From NCBI RefSeq assembly GCF_934294775.1, contig NZ_CAKRAH010000006.1:32652-96651 (forward strand): a DNA stretch of 64,000 bases. Direction: 5' to 3'. The notes beneath the pieces are model-generated. The model saw nothing but the letters and a program-made list of their open reading frames with translations, was not told where the DNA came from and ran no database searches. The DNA is from an uncultured Dorea sp. GTDB lineage: Bacteria > Bacillota > Clostridia > Lachnospirales > Lachnospiraceae. The position numbers and the translations under genes were made by a program. How positions within the stretch are numbered: position 1 is the stretch's first letter; each line of letters starts with the position of its first letter. This document shows, piece after piece, positions 50,910-59,189 of the stretch.

Positions 50910-52286
50910 TTATTCTCCTTGTTTCTTATCCGTTGTAGCATCGGATGTATTCTGATCAGAATCATTGGTCTGATTCTGATCGCTTGACTGTTTCTGACTA
51001 TTATCGTAAACATCATCCTGTGTCTTGCTGCTTTGTTTTCGTTTTTCCAGTACAATCTCTACGCTCACATCATTTACCAGCGAACAGCCATCCGGTAATT
51101 CTACTGATACCGGAACAATATATGTACCCGGTTCCGTATACTCTTTCAAATCAATGCTTACCTTTTTTGCTGGCGAAAATACATTCAACACATCGCTTGG
51201 CCCTTTGATCTGAATTTCCAGATCTACTGTCGAATCATAACTTATATCCAGATTCGATGACAGATTGTTTACAACAATAGAACTCGTAGACACCTCAAAT
51301 GTCTTTGCTCCAGGCTGTTGTACCGGAATTGATATAACTACCTTATTCGCATTTTGCTCTGCCAGAGAAACATCATTCGGAAGATATGAAGAAATATCTA
51401 CCGTTGTCTCTGTACGCTGTGTCAGATTTTCCATCTGCAATGCACTTGCCGGAATACTAATTTCTGACACATTACTTAACACTGATTTTTCTCCAGTAAC
51501 ACTGACCTCCTGCGGTTCTACCGTAATTGTACCGAGTTTATATCCTTCTGCTGCAGATATTTCAGCGGTATCAATTTTCACCGGTACTCTTTTCACCTGT
51601 AATAAATTAACCTCTACGCTCACGCCTTCTTTTCCAAGATTATTCGCAAGCAATGTCTGGTCTATCACATTATTGTTGGAATCATATAACACCAGTTTTG
51701 CTTCCAGTGTTTCATCTTCCGACAGGCCTGACACATCCGCTTCGGCTGTTACTTTGGATATACTGTTAATAATACGCTTTGGTCCGCGAAGAGTGACCTT
51801 CTCAGGTAAGGCTTTTAATTCTCCAACTACATATCCTTCACGCACAGTACCTGTTGTCGTTGGCGTGATTGGGAAATTATTCTTTGCCTCTTCATCAATC
51901 TGAATCTGAAGATTCCGAGGATTCGCATTCGCTTTTTCATATTTTCCGGTATAACCTTTGATCGTCACCTCGATTGGTACTTGTGTACGCATTGTCAGTT
52001 CTTTCATATCCGCAGTCGCCTGAATATCTTCTGCTTTAATCTTATCCAGAACCGACCGTTGTGCAGTCACCGTCACGTTGACTTCCTGGGTATTATCCAC
52101 AATCTGATAAGTATTATTATTATCTGTAATTACTTCTTCATGCACTACCTGAACCGGAATATTGGAAAATGTCTTATCTCCTACCGGATCATCGATATTC
52201 ACAACTATCAGCCATAGAAACGCCGCAATCAGAAAGGCCAGTATTTTCAGTGCAAGATTATTAGCTATTCTTTTTCGCATGATCAT
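50910..52286 (-). CDS. cdaR: YbbR-domain protein, diadenylate cyclase regulator
   Basis: 458 residues. A membrane helix (about 12-30; LKILAFLIAAFLWLIV) and four YbbR domains on the outer face (about 35-405), each with repeated beta segments such as VTVTAQRSVL and LRGPKRIIN. The final ~50 residues are Gln/Asp/Asn-rich and disordered. CdaR binds CdaA and tunes c-di-AMP synthesis. The gene overlaps the 3' end of cdaA by about 25 bases. ATG at 52286 and 52280 are both possible. Usual neighbours are cdaA and glmM; here HPr takes the place of glmM. Confidence 0.92.
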   Translation of the reverse strand: MIMRKRIANNLALKILAFLIAAFLWLIVVNIDDPVGDKTFSNIPVQVVHEEVITDNNNTYQIVDNTQEVNVTVTAQRSVLDKIKAEDIQATADMKELTMRTQVPIEVTIKGYTGKYEKANANPRNLQIQIDEEAKNNFPITPTTTGTVREGYVVGELKALPEKVTLRGPKRIINSISKVTAEADVSGLSEDETLEAKLVLYDSNNNVIDQTLLANNLGKEGVSVEVNLLQVKRVPVKIDTAEISAAEGYKLGTITVEPQEVSVTGEKSVLSNVSEISIPASALQMENLTQRTETTVDISSYLPNDVSLAEQNANKVVISIPVQQPGAKTFEVSTSSIVVNNLSSNLDISYDSTVDLEIQIKGPSDVLNVFSPAKKVSIDLKEYTEPGTYIVPVSVELPDGCSLVNDVSVEIVLEKRKQSSKTQDDVYDNSQKQSSDQNQTNDSDQNTSDATTDKKQGE

Positions 52287-53139
52287 GCCATCCTTTCCAT
52301 ATTGCCCTTATTCTGTTTGTTTCACTATTTCTATGCTGGATTTCTTCCAGCTTGGTCCTAAGTTCTGCTTCATTGACATTTCGGAACAACTGACCTCCCT
52401 GAGCCACCGAAACAGCCCCCGTCTCTTCCGACACAACAATGATCAAAGCATCACTTACTTCACTCATACCAACTGCCGCACGATGTCTGGTTCCCAGATC
52501 TTTACTGATTCCCATATTATCCGAAAGAGGCAGATAACAGGTTGCAGAGACAATTCTGTCCCCCCTGATAATAATCGCTCCATCATGAAGCGGTGTATTA
52601 TGCTCAAAAATATTGATAAGCACCTGGCTGGATACCAGACAGTCCATCTGAATACCAGTACTTTCATACTCTGTCAGTTTGATTGCCTGTTCTACTACAA
52701 TCAATGCACCTGTCTTCACCTTTCCCATTGCATAGCAGGCCCGTATCAGGCTTTCTCTGGTATCTTCGCTAAATCTGATTTCCCGGTTCTGCTCGAACGG
52801 AACCACCGATGTCAGAAATTGTTTCTCACCAAGTTTTTCCAACGCTCTTCGAAGCTCCGGCTGGAATACTACAATTGCTGCCGTTGCCATGACCGTCAGT
52901 GAATTTCTTGCAATAAAAAGAATGGTGTGCATCTTGAATATAGCCGCAAGAAGAATAAAACCAGCCAGCACAATAATCCCCCGGAGTAACATCCATGCTT
53001 TTGTGTTTTTGATCCATGCCATAATCTGATAAATCAGAAATGTAAGGATCAGCACTTCTATTACATCCGTAATATGCACCTTTGGAATATATAATCCAAT
53101 TCCATATTTATCTATAAAATTTGATATCATCTGTTCCAT
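52261..53139 (-). CDS. cdaA: Diadenylate cyclase CdaA
   Basis: 292 residues. Three membrane helices (about 25-95) are followed by a DisA_N cyclase domain at about 110-270. It shows LHDGAIIIRG (DGA) and LGTRHRAAVG (RHR), both needed to join two ATP into c-di-AMP. c-di-AMP controls potassium, osmolyte and wall homeostasis. ATG at 53139 is chosen because AGGGAGG stands 8 bases before it; a GTG three codons up overlaps that SD. It overlaps cdaR and lies 84 bases downstream of the 430-residue membrane protein gene. Confidence 0.96.
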   Translation of the reverse strand: MEQMISNFIDKYGIGLYIPKVHITDVIEVLILTFLIYQIMAWIKNTKAWMLLRGIIVLAGFILLAAIFKMHTILFIARNSLTVMATAAIVVFQPELRRALEKLGEKQFLTSVVPFEQNREIRFSEDTRESLIRACYAMGKVKTGALIVVEQAIKLTEYESTGIQMDCLVSSQVLINIFEHNTPLHDGAIIIRGDRIVSATCYLPLSDNMGISKDLGTRHRAAVGMSEVSDALIIVVSEETGAVSVAQGGQLFRNVNEAELRTKLEEIQHRNSETNRIRAIWKGWHDHAKKNS

Positions 53140-53222
53140 TCTTCTCACCTCCCTTTGCCACTATTACATTACAAAAAATTTTACTCTTTTCTTCTATTTT
53201 TTAATAGAAATTTTTGCAGTTA

Positions 53223-54515
53223 TTAATGTCGCTTTTTATCGTTTATATGAAATTCTCTTTCCAGACTCTGTGTCAAAAGCATTGTATCTACATCTTTCAT
53301 ATCATGTTTTTTTGGAACCGGTCCTTTTTTCGCAGAGTGTTTTCTACCTTCACTTGCTCTTCTCTGAGCCGGGCTTCTGTATTCTGAAGAACGATATCCG
53401 GATTCTTTTTTATGATCTTTCTGATGTTCTTTTTGATGATCTGCCGGTTTTCTTTCTATAATATCTATAGGCCCTGTCGACATCTCCTTACGAACACCTG
53501 ACACACCCAGATCTATCGCCTTTGTTTCTCCTTCCGAAGTATCCTGCGACAGGCGTTTTACTGCTTCTGCGTCAATGATTTCTGTTTCTTGTCTTTCATT
53601 TATTTTTTTCACTGTTTTTTCCGGTGTTGCTATAGATACCTTCGGTATTGCCTTTACATAATAGTAATACTCATCATCCTCAAACTGAAGTCTTTCACTT
53701 CTTGCATAGTCCACAGAAAAAAGAAATAATTCCAGCACCAGACCAATTACAACTGCCAGGATATTTCCAAAAATTAAAGCTCCATAAGATGCATCCACTC
53801 CCAGTGCAATATCTCCAACTGCAACTACGATTACATTTGCAATTGCACCTGTAATGATTCCTATCTTCCACGCATGATCAATTTCCTGTCTGCGGATGGT
53901 ATAAATCACATAAAATCCAATAATAAATGCAACAATGTAAATCCACATTTCTTTATTCAGGAATACCTTCTGTACATATGAAGTAATTTCATAGAGAACA
54001 GCCTTTCCGCCCGTTCCTTTTGAAGCTGTTGCTGATTTCTTAACGAATTCCATCATATAGTATACAACAGTCCCACAACTTACTGCCACAAGACTTACCG
54101 GTGCATATACAAGCGCACACGCTACCGGAACTAAAAACGGGATTTTAAGCACAAAAGCCAATGGTGTAAACAACACTACCAATGCCATCTTCGGAGTCAG
54201 TCTGATGTAGAATATATACATTATCAGAAAAACCAGTGCCGTTACTGCAAATATGCCAATTGACGCTGCCATCGTATGAGCCAGAATCAGAACCGTTGCC
54301 AGAACAACCGTAACCATTATCGGCAAGAATGTACAGATTACCGATAAACCAAGTGCTACTACCGGCGACGCTGCTGATTTTAAAAATCCTATATTTTGAT
54401 TAATCACTGTAAATGTCAACATTGCCAGGACAAACTGAAATATCTTGTCAAACCATTTTGAATGTTTTCCGTAAAGTTCTTCCAATCTTCCGCGAAGTAC
54501 GTATATATTATCCAT
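53223..54515 (-). CDS. Unrecognised polytopic membrane protein
   Basis: 430 residues with about nine or ten membrane helices in residues 20-290, then a ~140-residue cytoplasmic tail. The tail has EDDEYYYYVKAIPKVSIATPEKTVK and a Lys/His/Arg-rich, probably disordered part (KPADHQKEHQKDHKKES). I do not recognise the family. The YYYYVKA segment suggests a short folded cytoplasmic motif. It starts one base after the stop of the 131-residue protein gene (54516), so both are made together, and it stands upstream of cdaA. A link to envelope homeostasis is inference from place only. Confidence 0.75.
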   Translation of the reverse strand: MDNIYVLRGRLEELYGKHSKWFDKIFQFVLAMLTFTVINQNIGFLKSAASPVVALGLSVICTFLPIMVTVVLATVLILAHTMAASIGIFAVTALVFLIMYIFYIRLTPKMALVVLFTPLAFVLKIPFLVPVACALVYAPVSLVAVSCGTVVYYMMEFVKKSATASKGTGGKAVLYEITSYVQKVFLNKEMWIYIVAFIIGFYVIYTIRRQEIDHAWKIGIITGAIANVIVVAVGDIALGVDASYGALIFGNILAVVIGLVLELFLFSVDYARSERLQFEDDEYYYYVKAIPKVSIATPEKTVKKINERQETEIIDAEAVKRLSQDTSEGETKAIDLGVSGVRKEMSTGPIDIIERKPADHQKEHQKDHKKESGYRSSEYRSPAQRRASEGRKHSAKKGPVPKKHDMKDVDTMLLTQSLEREFHINDKKRH

Positions 54516-54911
54516 CTATCTTTTCTCCTTTTCATACATCTTCAGTAATTGAATCAGATTATGATTGTATTGTTTTACTCTTTTTCTGGCTTTCTTATGC
54601 TTTTCATTGAATATATGACTTGCAAGCCCGCAATATACAATCACAACACCCACATATCCTGCAAGAATAATCAATGCCAGAAATATGATCAGACCATTCG
54701 ACATGCCCTCCATCAGATTATCCATACCTGCCAGCAACGCCAGCGCCACTATACATACATAACCCACTGTCACACACAAAAATGCACAGATTACATGAAG
54801 GCTTGCATAATCTTTTCTATAATAAGAGCTGATCTTAAAATCTTCTTTTCCATGTGTCTCTTCGTAAAGCGCAAGTTCAGTCATAAGTTTTACTTTTCTC
54901 TCATCTAACAT
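54516..54911 (-). CDS. Small unrecognised membrane protein
   Basis: 131 residues with two membrane helices (about 34-60 and 70-95) between a cytoplasmic helical start (MLDERKVKLMTELALYEE) and a Lys/Arg-rich tail. No family recognised. The start at 54911 has GAGGTGGAGAT directly before the ATG; the longer frame upstream has no ribosome site and overlaps comF. Its stop abuts the start of the 430-residue membrane protein, so the two are probably partners. Confidence 0.75.
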   Translation of the reverse strand: MLDERKVKLMTELALYEETHGKEDFKISSYYRKDYASLHVICAFLCVTVGYVCIVALALLAGMDNLMEGMSNGLIIFLALIILAGYVGVVIVYCGLASHIFNEKHKKARKRVKQYNHNLIQLLKMYEKEKR

Positions 54912-54969
54912 ATCTCCACCTCGATACGATTTTTTTACATAAAAAACATCATTTTTAGTATAACAAATA

Positions 54970-55683
54970 TCAGTATCCTTGTCCAATACTTATAGTCAAA
55001 AAGTAAACATTTACAACACCTCGCTGCTTCAGCACGTAAGCGGCGGCATCTATTGTACTTCCCGTTGTGTAAATATCATCAATCAGCAGCACTGTTTTTA
55101 CCGGCACAAAATCTTTCTTCACAGCAAATGCATTCTTCAGATTCTTTTTTCTTTGACGGTGTCCCAGAATTTTCTGTGGATTGGTATACTTTCTACGGAT
55201 CAGATGCCTGCTGTCTACCGCTATTCCCGTCCCCGTTCCAATTAGTTCAGCCAGAATCCGGGCCTGGTTATATCCCCTTTTTCGTTTTCGTCTGAAATGT
55301 AACGGAACCGGCATAATGACATCCGGATGCCATGACACTATTACGTCTTTATACCAATACAATATTTCCTGTGCATAAATCGTTCCATATCTTCTTTGAT
55401 TGTGGTATTTGAATTGATAGATTGATTGATTCACCGGTTCTCTGTGAAGCCACAGACTAATCCCCCGGTCATAATAATGATGTGTATGCAGGCAGTCATA
55501 ACAGTATTCCTTTTCCATACTACGGATCTGTTTTCCGCACCGCATACACCTTGGTTCTTTGATTCTTATGGATTCCAGCCTTTTTCTGCACGTATCACAG
55601 ATGCCCTTTTTACAGGCCTTCTGACAGAACGGACATACTTCCGGCCAGAAGAAAGATAAGATTTTTTCTATACATTGTCTCAC
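54970..55683 (-). CDS. comF: ComF-family phosphoribosyltransferase-like protein
   Basis: 237 residues. A zinc-finger-like start with CPFCQKACKKGICDTC, CMRCG and CYDC, then a phosphoribosyltransferase fold with PVPLHFRRKRKRGYNQA and VLLIDDIYTTGST (PRPP loop). ComF is needed for DNA uptake in competent bacteria, but many non-competent species keep it. Translation begins at GTG, which overlaps the recD2 stop by four bases (GTGA), so it is coupled to the helicase. Confidence 0.95.
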   Translation of the reverse strand: MRQCIEKILSFFWPEVCPFCQKACKKGICDTCRKRLESIRIKEPRCMRCGKQIRSMEKEYCYDCLHTHHYYDRGISLWLHREPVNQSIYQFKYHNQRRYGTIYAQEILYWYKDVIVSWHPDVIMPVPLHFRRKRKRGYNQARILAELIGTGTGIAVDSRHLIRRKYTNPQKILGHRQRKKNLKNAFAVKKDFVPVKTVLLIDDIYTTGSTIDAAAYVLKQRGVVNVYFLTISIGQGY

Positions 55684-57890
55684 TGTAATTCCTGGATTCG
55701 CTCTGCAAGACTTGTATTACGGTTCTGCTGGTTCGTATTATGTATCATTTCCTGAAAAACCTGTTCGCTCCCGATGATCGTAACACATTTTTTTGCTCTT
55801 GTAACAGCCGTATAGAGAAGATTTCTGTAATACAGTTGTCTTGGTCCCTGTAAAAGAGGGATAATAACTGCCGGATATTCACTTCCCTGAGATTTGTGAA
55901 TGGTAATTGCATATGCCAATTCTAATTCATCCAGCAGTTCGAATGGATATTTCACCTTTTTCTTTTCATCATATTCAACGGTAACCGTCTCTTCGTAGGT
56001 ATTGATCTTTCGTACAATTCCCATATCTCCGTTAAATACACCGACACCTTTATCTATCGTCATGCCATATCTTGTCGTGATTTCCCATTCTAACTGATAA
56101 TTATTTTTGATCTGCATCACTTTGTCCCCCTCACGGAACAAGCGATCTCCGATTTCTTTTTCCTGCTTTCCCGGTTTTGCAGGATTCAGATATTCCTGTA
56201 ATATTTTATTGATTCTCTCAACACCAAGGAGTCCTTTTCTCATAGGTGTCAGCACCTGTATATCGGATTCTTTCGCATCCACATACTTTGGAAGGTTCTT
56301 TTGGATTAGTGTAATGATATTGCTGATGATCATATTGGTATCCTGACGCTTCAAGAAGAAAAAGTCCATACTCTTATTATCCAGGACCACTTCTTCTCCC
56401 CGGTTGATTTTGTGCGCATTTACCACAATATCACTTTCCCCTGCCTGTCTGAATATCTTGGTAAGTTTTACTACCGGAAAGCATTCTGATTTTATAATGT
56501 CTTTTAAGACGCTTCCTGGTCCTACACTTGGCAGCTGATTCACATCTCCTACCAGAATCAATCTGGTTCCCGGAACAACCGCCTTCAAAAGTGCATACAT
56601 AAGAGGAAGATCCACCATCGACATCTCATCTATGATGATGACATCTGCTTCTAAAGGATTTTCTTCATTCCTCTGGAACCCACCAATATTCTCATCATCC
56701 GGATTGCCTGCAACTTCCAGAAGTCTGTGGATTGTCTGTGCCTCACATCCGGTCGCTTCCGTCATACGTTTTGCTGCTCTTCCGGTCGGAGCTGCCAGAT
56801 AAATATCCAGTCCTTCGCTTTCAAAAAAGTGAATCATTGCATTGATCGTTGTGGTCTTTCCTGTTCCCGGACCTCCTGTCAGTACCATGAGTCCGTTTCT
56901 GACCGCTTCCATCACCGCTGTTCTCTGCATATCATCCAGGTATAAATCTGTATTTTTTTCGATTTTATGAATACGTTTTAAAAGATTCGTATCTGCGATC
57001 TCAAATTGCAGGTTTAGATCATGTAACATTCTCGCTGTATTCAGCTCCATATAATAATAATGCGCAGTGTACACTCGCATTCCTTCTTCTGACGGCTTCA
57101 TAACAATCTTTTTTTCCATTGCCAGATCCATCAGGAAACGTTCTATATCCTGAATCTGCACTCCCAGTAATTCGCCTGTAAGCCTGAGCAGGACATTCTG
57201 ATACAGATACATATGGCCTTCTCCCACACTCTGCGTCAATACATAGAAGATACCACTCCGTATCCGGAAATCCGAGTCTGTATGAATTCCGACTTTTGCC
57301 GCAATCTCATCAGCCGTCTTAAATCCCATTCCCGGCACATGATCCGCCAGCTGATACGGATTTTCCTCAATTGCACGATACACATTATGTCCATAATGCT
57401 GGTAAATCTTTGCTGCCAGCGTTGTAGAAATCCCGAATTTTTGAAGATAGATCATGGCCTGACGCATATCCTTCTTTTCTTCTACCTGCGCAGCAATCTC
57501 TCTTGCCTTTCGCTCACTGATCCCCTTGATCTCTGCAAGCCGCTCAGGTTCTTCCTCTATAATACGGAATGTATCTTCTCTAAATTTTTTCACAATTCTT
57601 TCGGCTAATGATGTCCCGACTCCTTTGATCGCACCTGAGCCCAGATATCTTTCAATAGAAACAAGGTCTTCCGGTTCGCACACTTCTGACTCTTCTACAG
57701 CAAACTGAAGGCCATACATCTTATGTGTTGTATAGCCTCCAGTCAGTTTCAAAAGCTCTCCTTCTTCTATAAAATGGAAATATCCCACACAGGTAACTTC
57801 TCCATCTGAGTGATTCAGATGAAATACAGTATATCCGTTTTCTTCATTCCGGTATACAATATGTTCTACATATCCTTTTATCTCTTCCAT
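55680..57890 (-). CDS. recD2: RecD2 ATP-dependent DNA helicase
   Basis: 736 residues. An N-terminal OB-like domain (about 1-85), tandem helix-hairpin-helix elements (~85-205; GSGAIKGVG, GISERKAREIA) and a superfamily 1B motor. Walker A is TGGPGTGKTTT (~342), Walker B DEMSMVD, and the late motif is YAITIHKSQGSEYPAVI. No RecB/RecC genes are seen, as is usual for RecD2, a 5'-3' helicase in DNA repair. Ends in a four-base overlap with comF. Confidence 0.97.
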   Translation of the reverse strand: MEEIKGYVEHIVYRNEENGYTVFHLNHSDGEVTCVGYFHFIEEGELLKLTGGYTTHKMYGLQFAVEESEVCEPEDLVSIERYLGSGAIKGVGTSLAERIVKKFREDTFRIIEEEPERLAEIKGISERKAREIAAQVEEKKDMRQAMIYLQKFGISTTLAAKIYQHYGHNVYRAIEENPYQLADHVPGMGFKTADEIAAKVGIHTDSDFRIRSGIFYVLTQSVGEGHMYLYQNVLLRLTGELLGVQIQDIERFLMDLAMEKKIVMKPSEEGMRVYTAHYYYMELNTARMLHDLNLQFEIADTNLLKRIHKIEKNTDLYLDDMQRTAVMEAVRNGLMVLTGGPGTGKTTTINAMIHFFESEGLDIYLAAPTGRAAKRMTEATGCEAQTIHRLLEVAGNPDDENIGGFQRNEENPLEADVIIIDEMSMVDLPLMYALLKAVVPGTRLILVGDVNQLPSVGPGSVLKDIIKSECFPVVKLTKIFRQAGESDIVVNAHKINRGEEVVLDNKSMDFFFLKRQDTNMIISNIITLIQKNLPKYVDAKESDIQVLTPMRKGLLGVERINKILQEYLNPAKPGKQEKEIGDRLFREGDKVMQIKNNYQLEWEITTRYGMTIDKGVGVFNGDMGIVRKINTYEETVTVEYDEKKKVKYPFELLDELELAYAITIHKSQGSEYPAVIIPLLQGPRQLYYRNLLYTAVTRAKKCVTIIGSEQVFQEMIHNTNQQNRNTSLAERIQELQ

Positions 57891-57926
57891 TATCTACTTA
57901 TCCAGCTTTTCTTTTCATTCGTTTTG

Positions 57927-58919
57927 TTAAAATATTCCGATACGCTCATCCATAAATTCTACATATTCTCCGGTACCGATCGCAACTACTTTCATTGGAT
58001 CATCGGCAGTCATGGTATTGATTCCAGTTCTTTCTTCGATCATCTCTTCCATTCCCCGGAGCATTGATCCACCTCCGGTAAGCATGATTCCTCTGTCCAG
58101 AATATCTGCCGAGAGTTCCGGTGGTGTACGTTCCAACACACTCATAACACCTTCTACAATCTGCCCGGTTGTCTCACGAAGTGCCTCCTCTGTCTCCGAA
58201 GATGTTACTTTAACAGTCTTTGGAAGACCTGTGACCAGGTTTCTTCCCCTGACTTCCAACGTCTCATCTTCAATCAGCGGATAGGTTGTTCCGATTTTGA
58301 TCTTGATATCTTCCGCCGTTCTTTCTCCGATCAGAAGATTATGTTTTTTTCTCATATAACGCACGATTGCCTCGTCAAAATCATCTCCGGCAATCTTAAG
58401 GGATGTATTTACAACGGTTCCACCAAGCGAGATTACTGCAATATCTGATGTTCCGCCACCGATATCGACGATCATATTGCCACATGGTTTGGAAATATCA
58501 ATTCCTGCCCCGATAGCTGCTGCCACCGGTTCCTCGATCAGATGTACTTCTCTGGCTCCTGCTGCGTAGGTTGCCTCTTCGACAGCCTTTCGCTCGACTT
58601 CCGTTACTCCGCTTGGCACACAGATGCTGATTCTTGGCTTTTTGAAAGTTCTTTTTCCCAGTGCTTTCTGTACAAAATATTTGATCATTTTCTCTGTTAC
58701 GGTATAATCTGAGATCACACCCTGTCTTAAAGGTCTCACCGCAACGATATTCCCCGGTGTTCTTCCAAGCATCAGTCTTGCTTCTTCTCCGATTGCCTTG
58801 ATTGCATTCGTATCTCTGTCGTAAGCCACAACGGAAGGTTCTTTTAATATGACCCCTTTTCCTTTCACATATACCAATACACTGGCAGTTCCCAAATCAA
58901 TTCCAATATCTACTGACAT
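57927..58919 (-). CDS. mreB: MreB/Mbl rod-shape actin-like protein
   Basis: 330 residues. GIDLGTASVLVYVKGKGVI (phosphate 1), EEPVAAAIGAGIDI, VDIGGGTSDIAVISLGG (phosphate 2) and LTGGGSMLRGMEEM (adenosine) give the full actin-like set. It guides wall synthesis along the cylinder. The start at 58919 is chosen for AAAGGAAG about 8 bases before the ATG and the usual 330-residue length; the longer frame adds 27 residues not found in the family. Whether it is MreB, Mbl or MreBH cannot be told. mreC and mreD are not adjacent. Confidence 0.95.
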   Translation of the reverse strand: MSVDIGIDLGTASVLVYVKGKGVILKEPSVVAYDRDTNAIKAIGEEARLMLGRTPGNIVAVRPLRQGVISDYTVTEKMIKYFVQKALGKRTFKKPRISICVPSGVTEVERKAVEEATYAAGAREVHLIEEPVAAAIGAGIDISKPCGNMIVDIGGGTSDIAVISLGGTVVNTSLKIAGDDFDEAIVRYMRKKHNLLIGERTAEDIKIKIGTTYPLIEDETLEVRGRNLVTGLPKTVKVTSSETEEALRETTGQIVEGVMSVLERTPPELSADILDRGIMLTGGGSMLRGMEEMIEERTGINTMTADDPMKVVAIGTGEYVEFMDERIGIF

Positions 58920-59189
58920 TCCCACTTCTTCCTTTCTCAAGCTGTCTATATCATCATCTTTCGTAACGACAAATTCATCCATATGCTGTTTCTTCAGCAT
59001 GTTCCCATTATAATCAAATTCCTTTAAAATAAAAAGACTTATTTTGCTTAAATCTTTATGAACCTGTTTACGTTTATGATATATTTTGCCGAATGCACAT
59101 GAAGCCTGGCATTTTCTGTCCCCTTTTCTCTGTCTTTATGCGTCCAGAATCTTATCATGAACTCCGGGCGCATATTTTTCAGACATATT

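Noticed and set aside
58980..59060. Promoter for mreB (TATAAT near 59010)
   Set aside because: A good -10 is present, but no acceptable -35 stands at 16-18 bases, so it was not listed as a feature.
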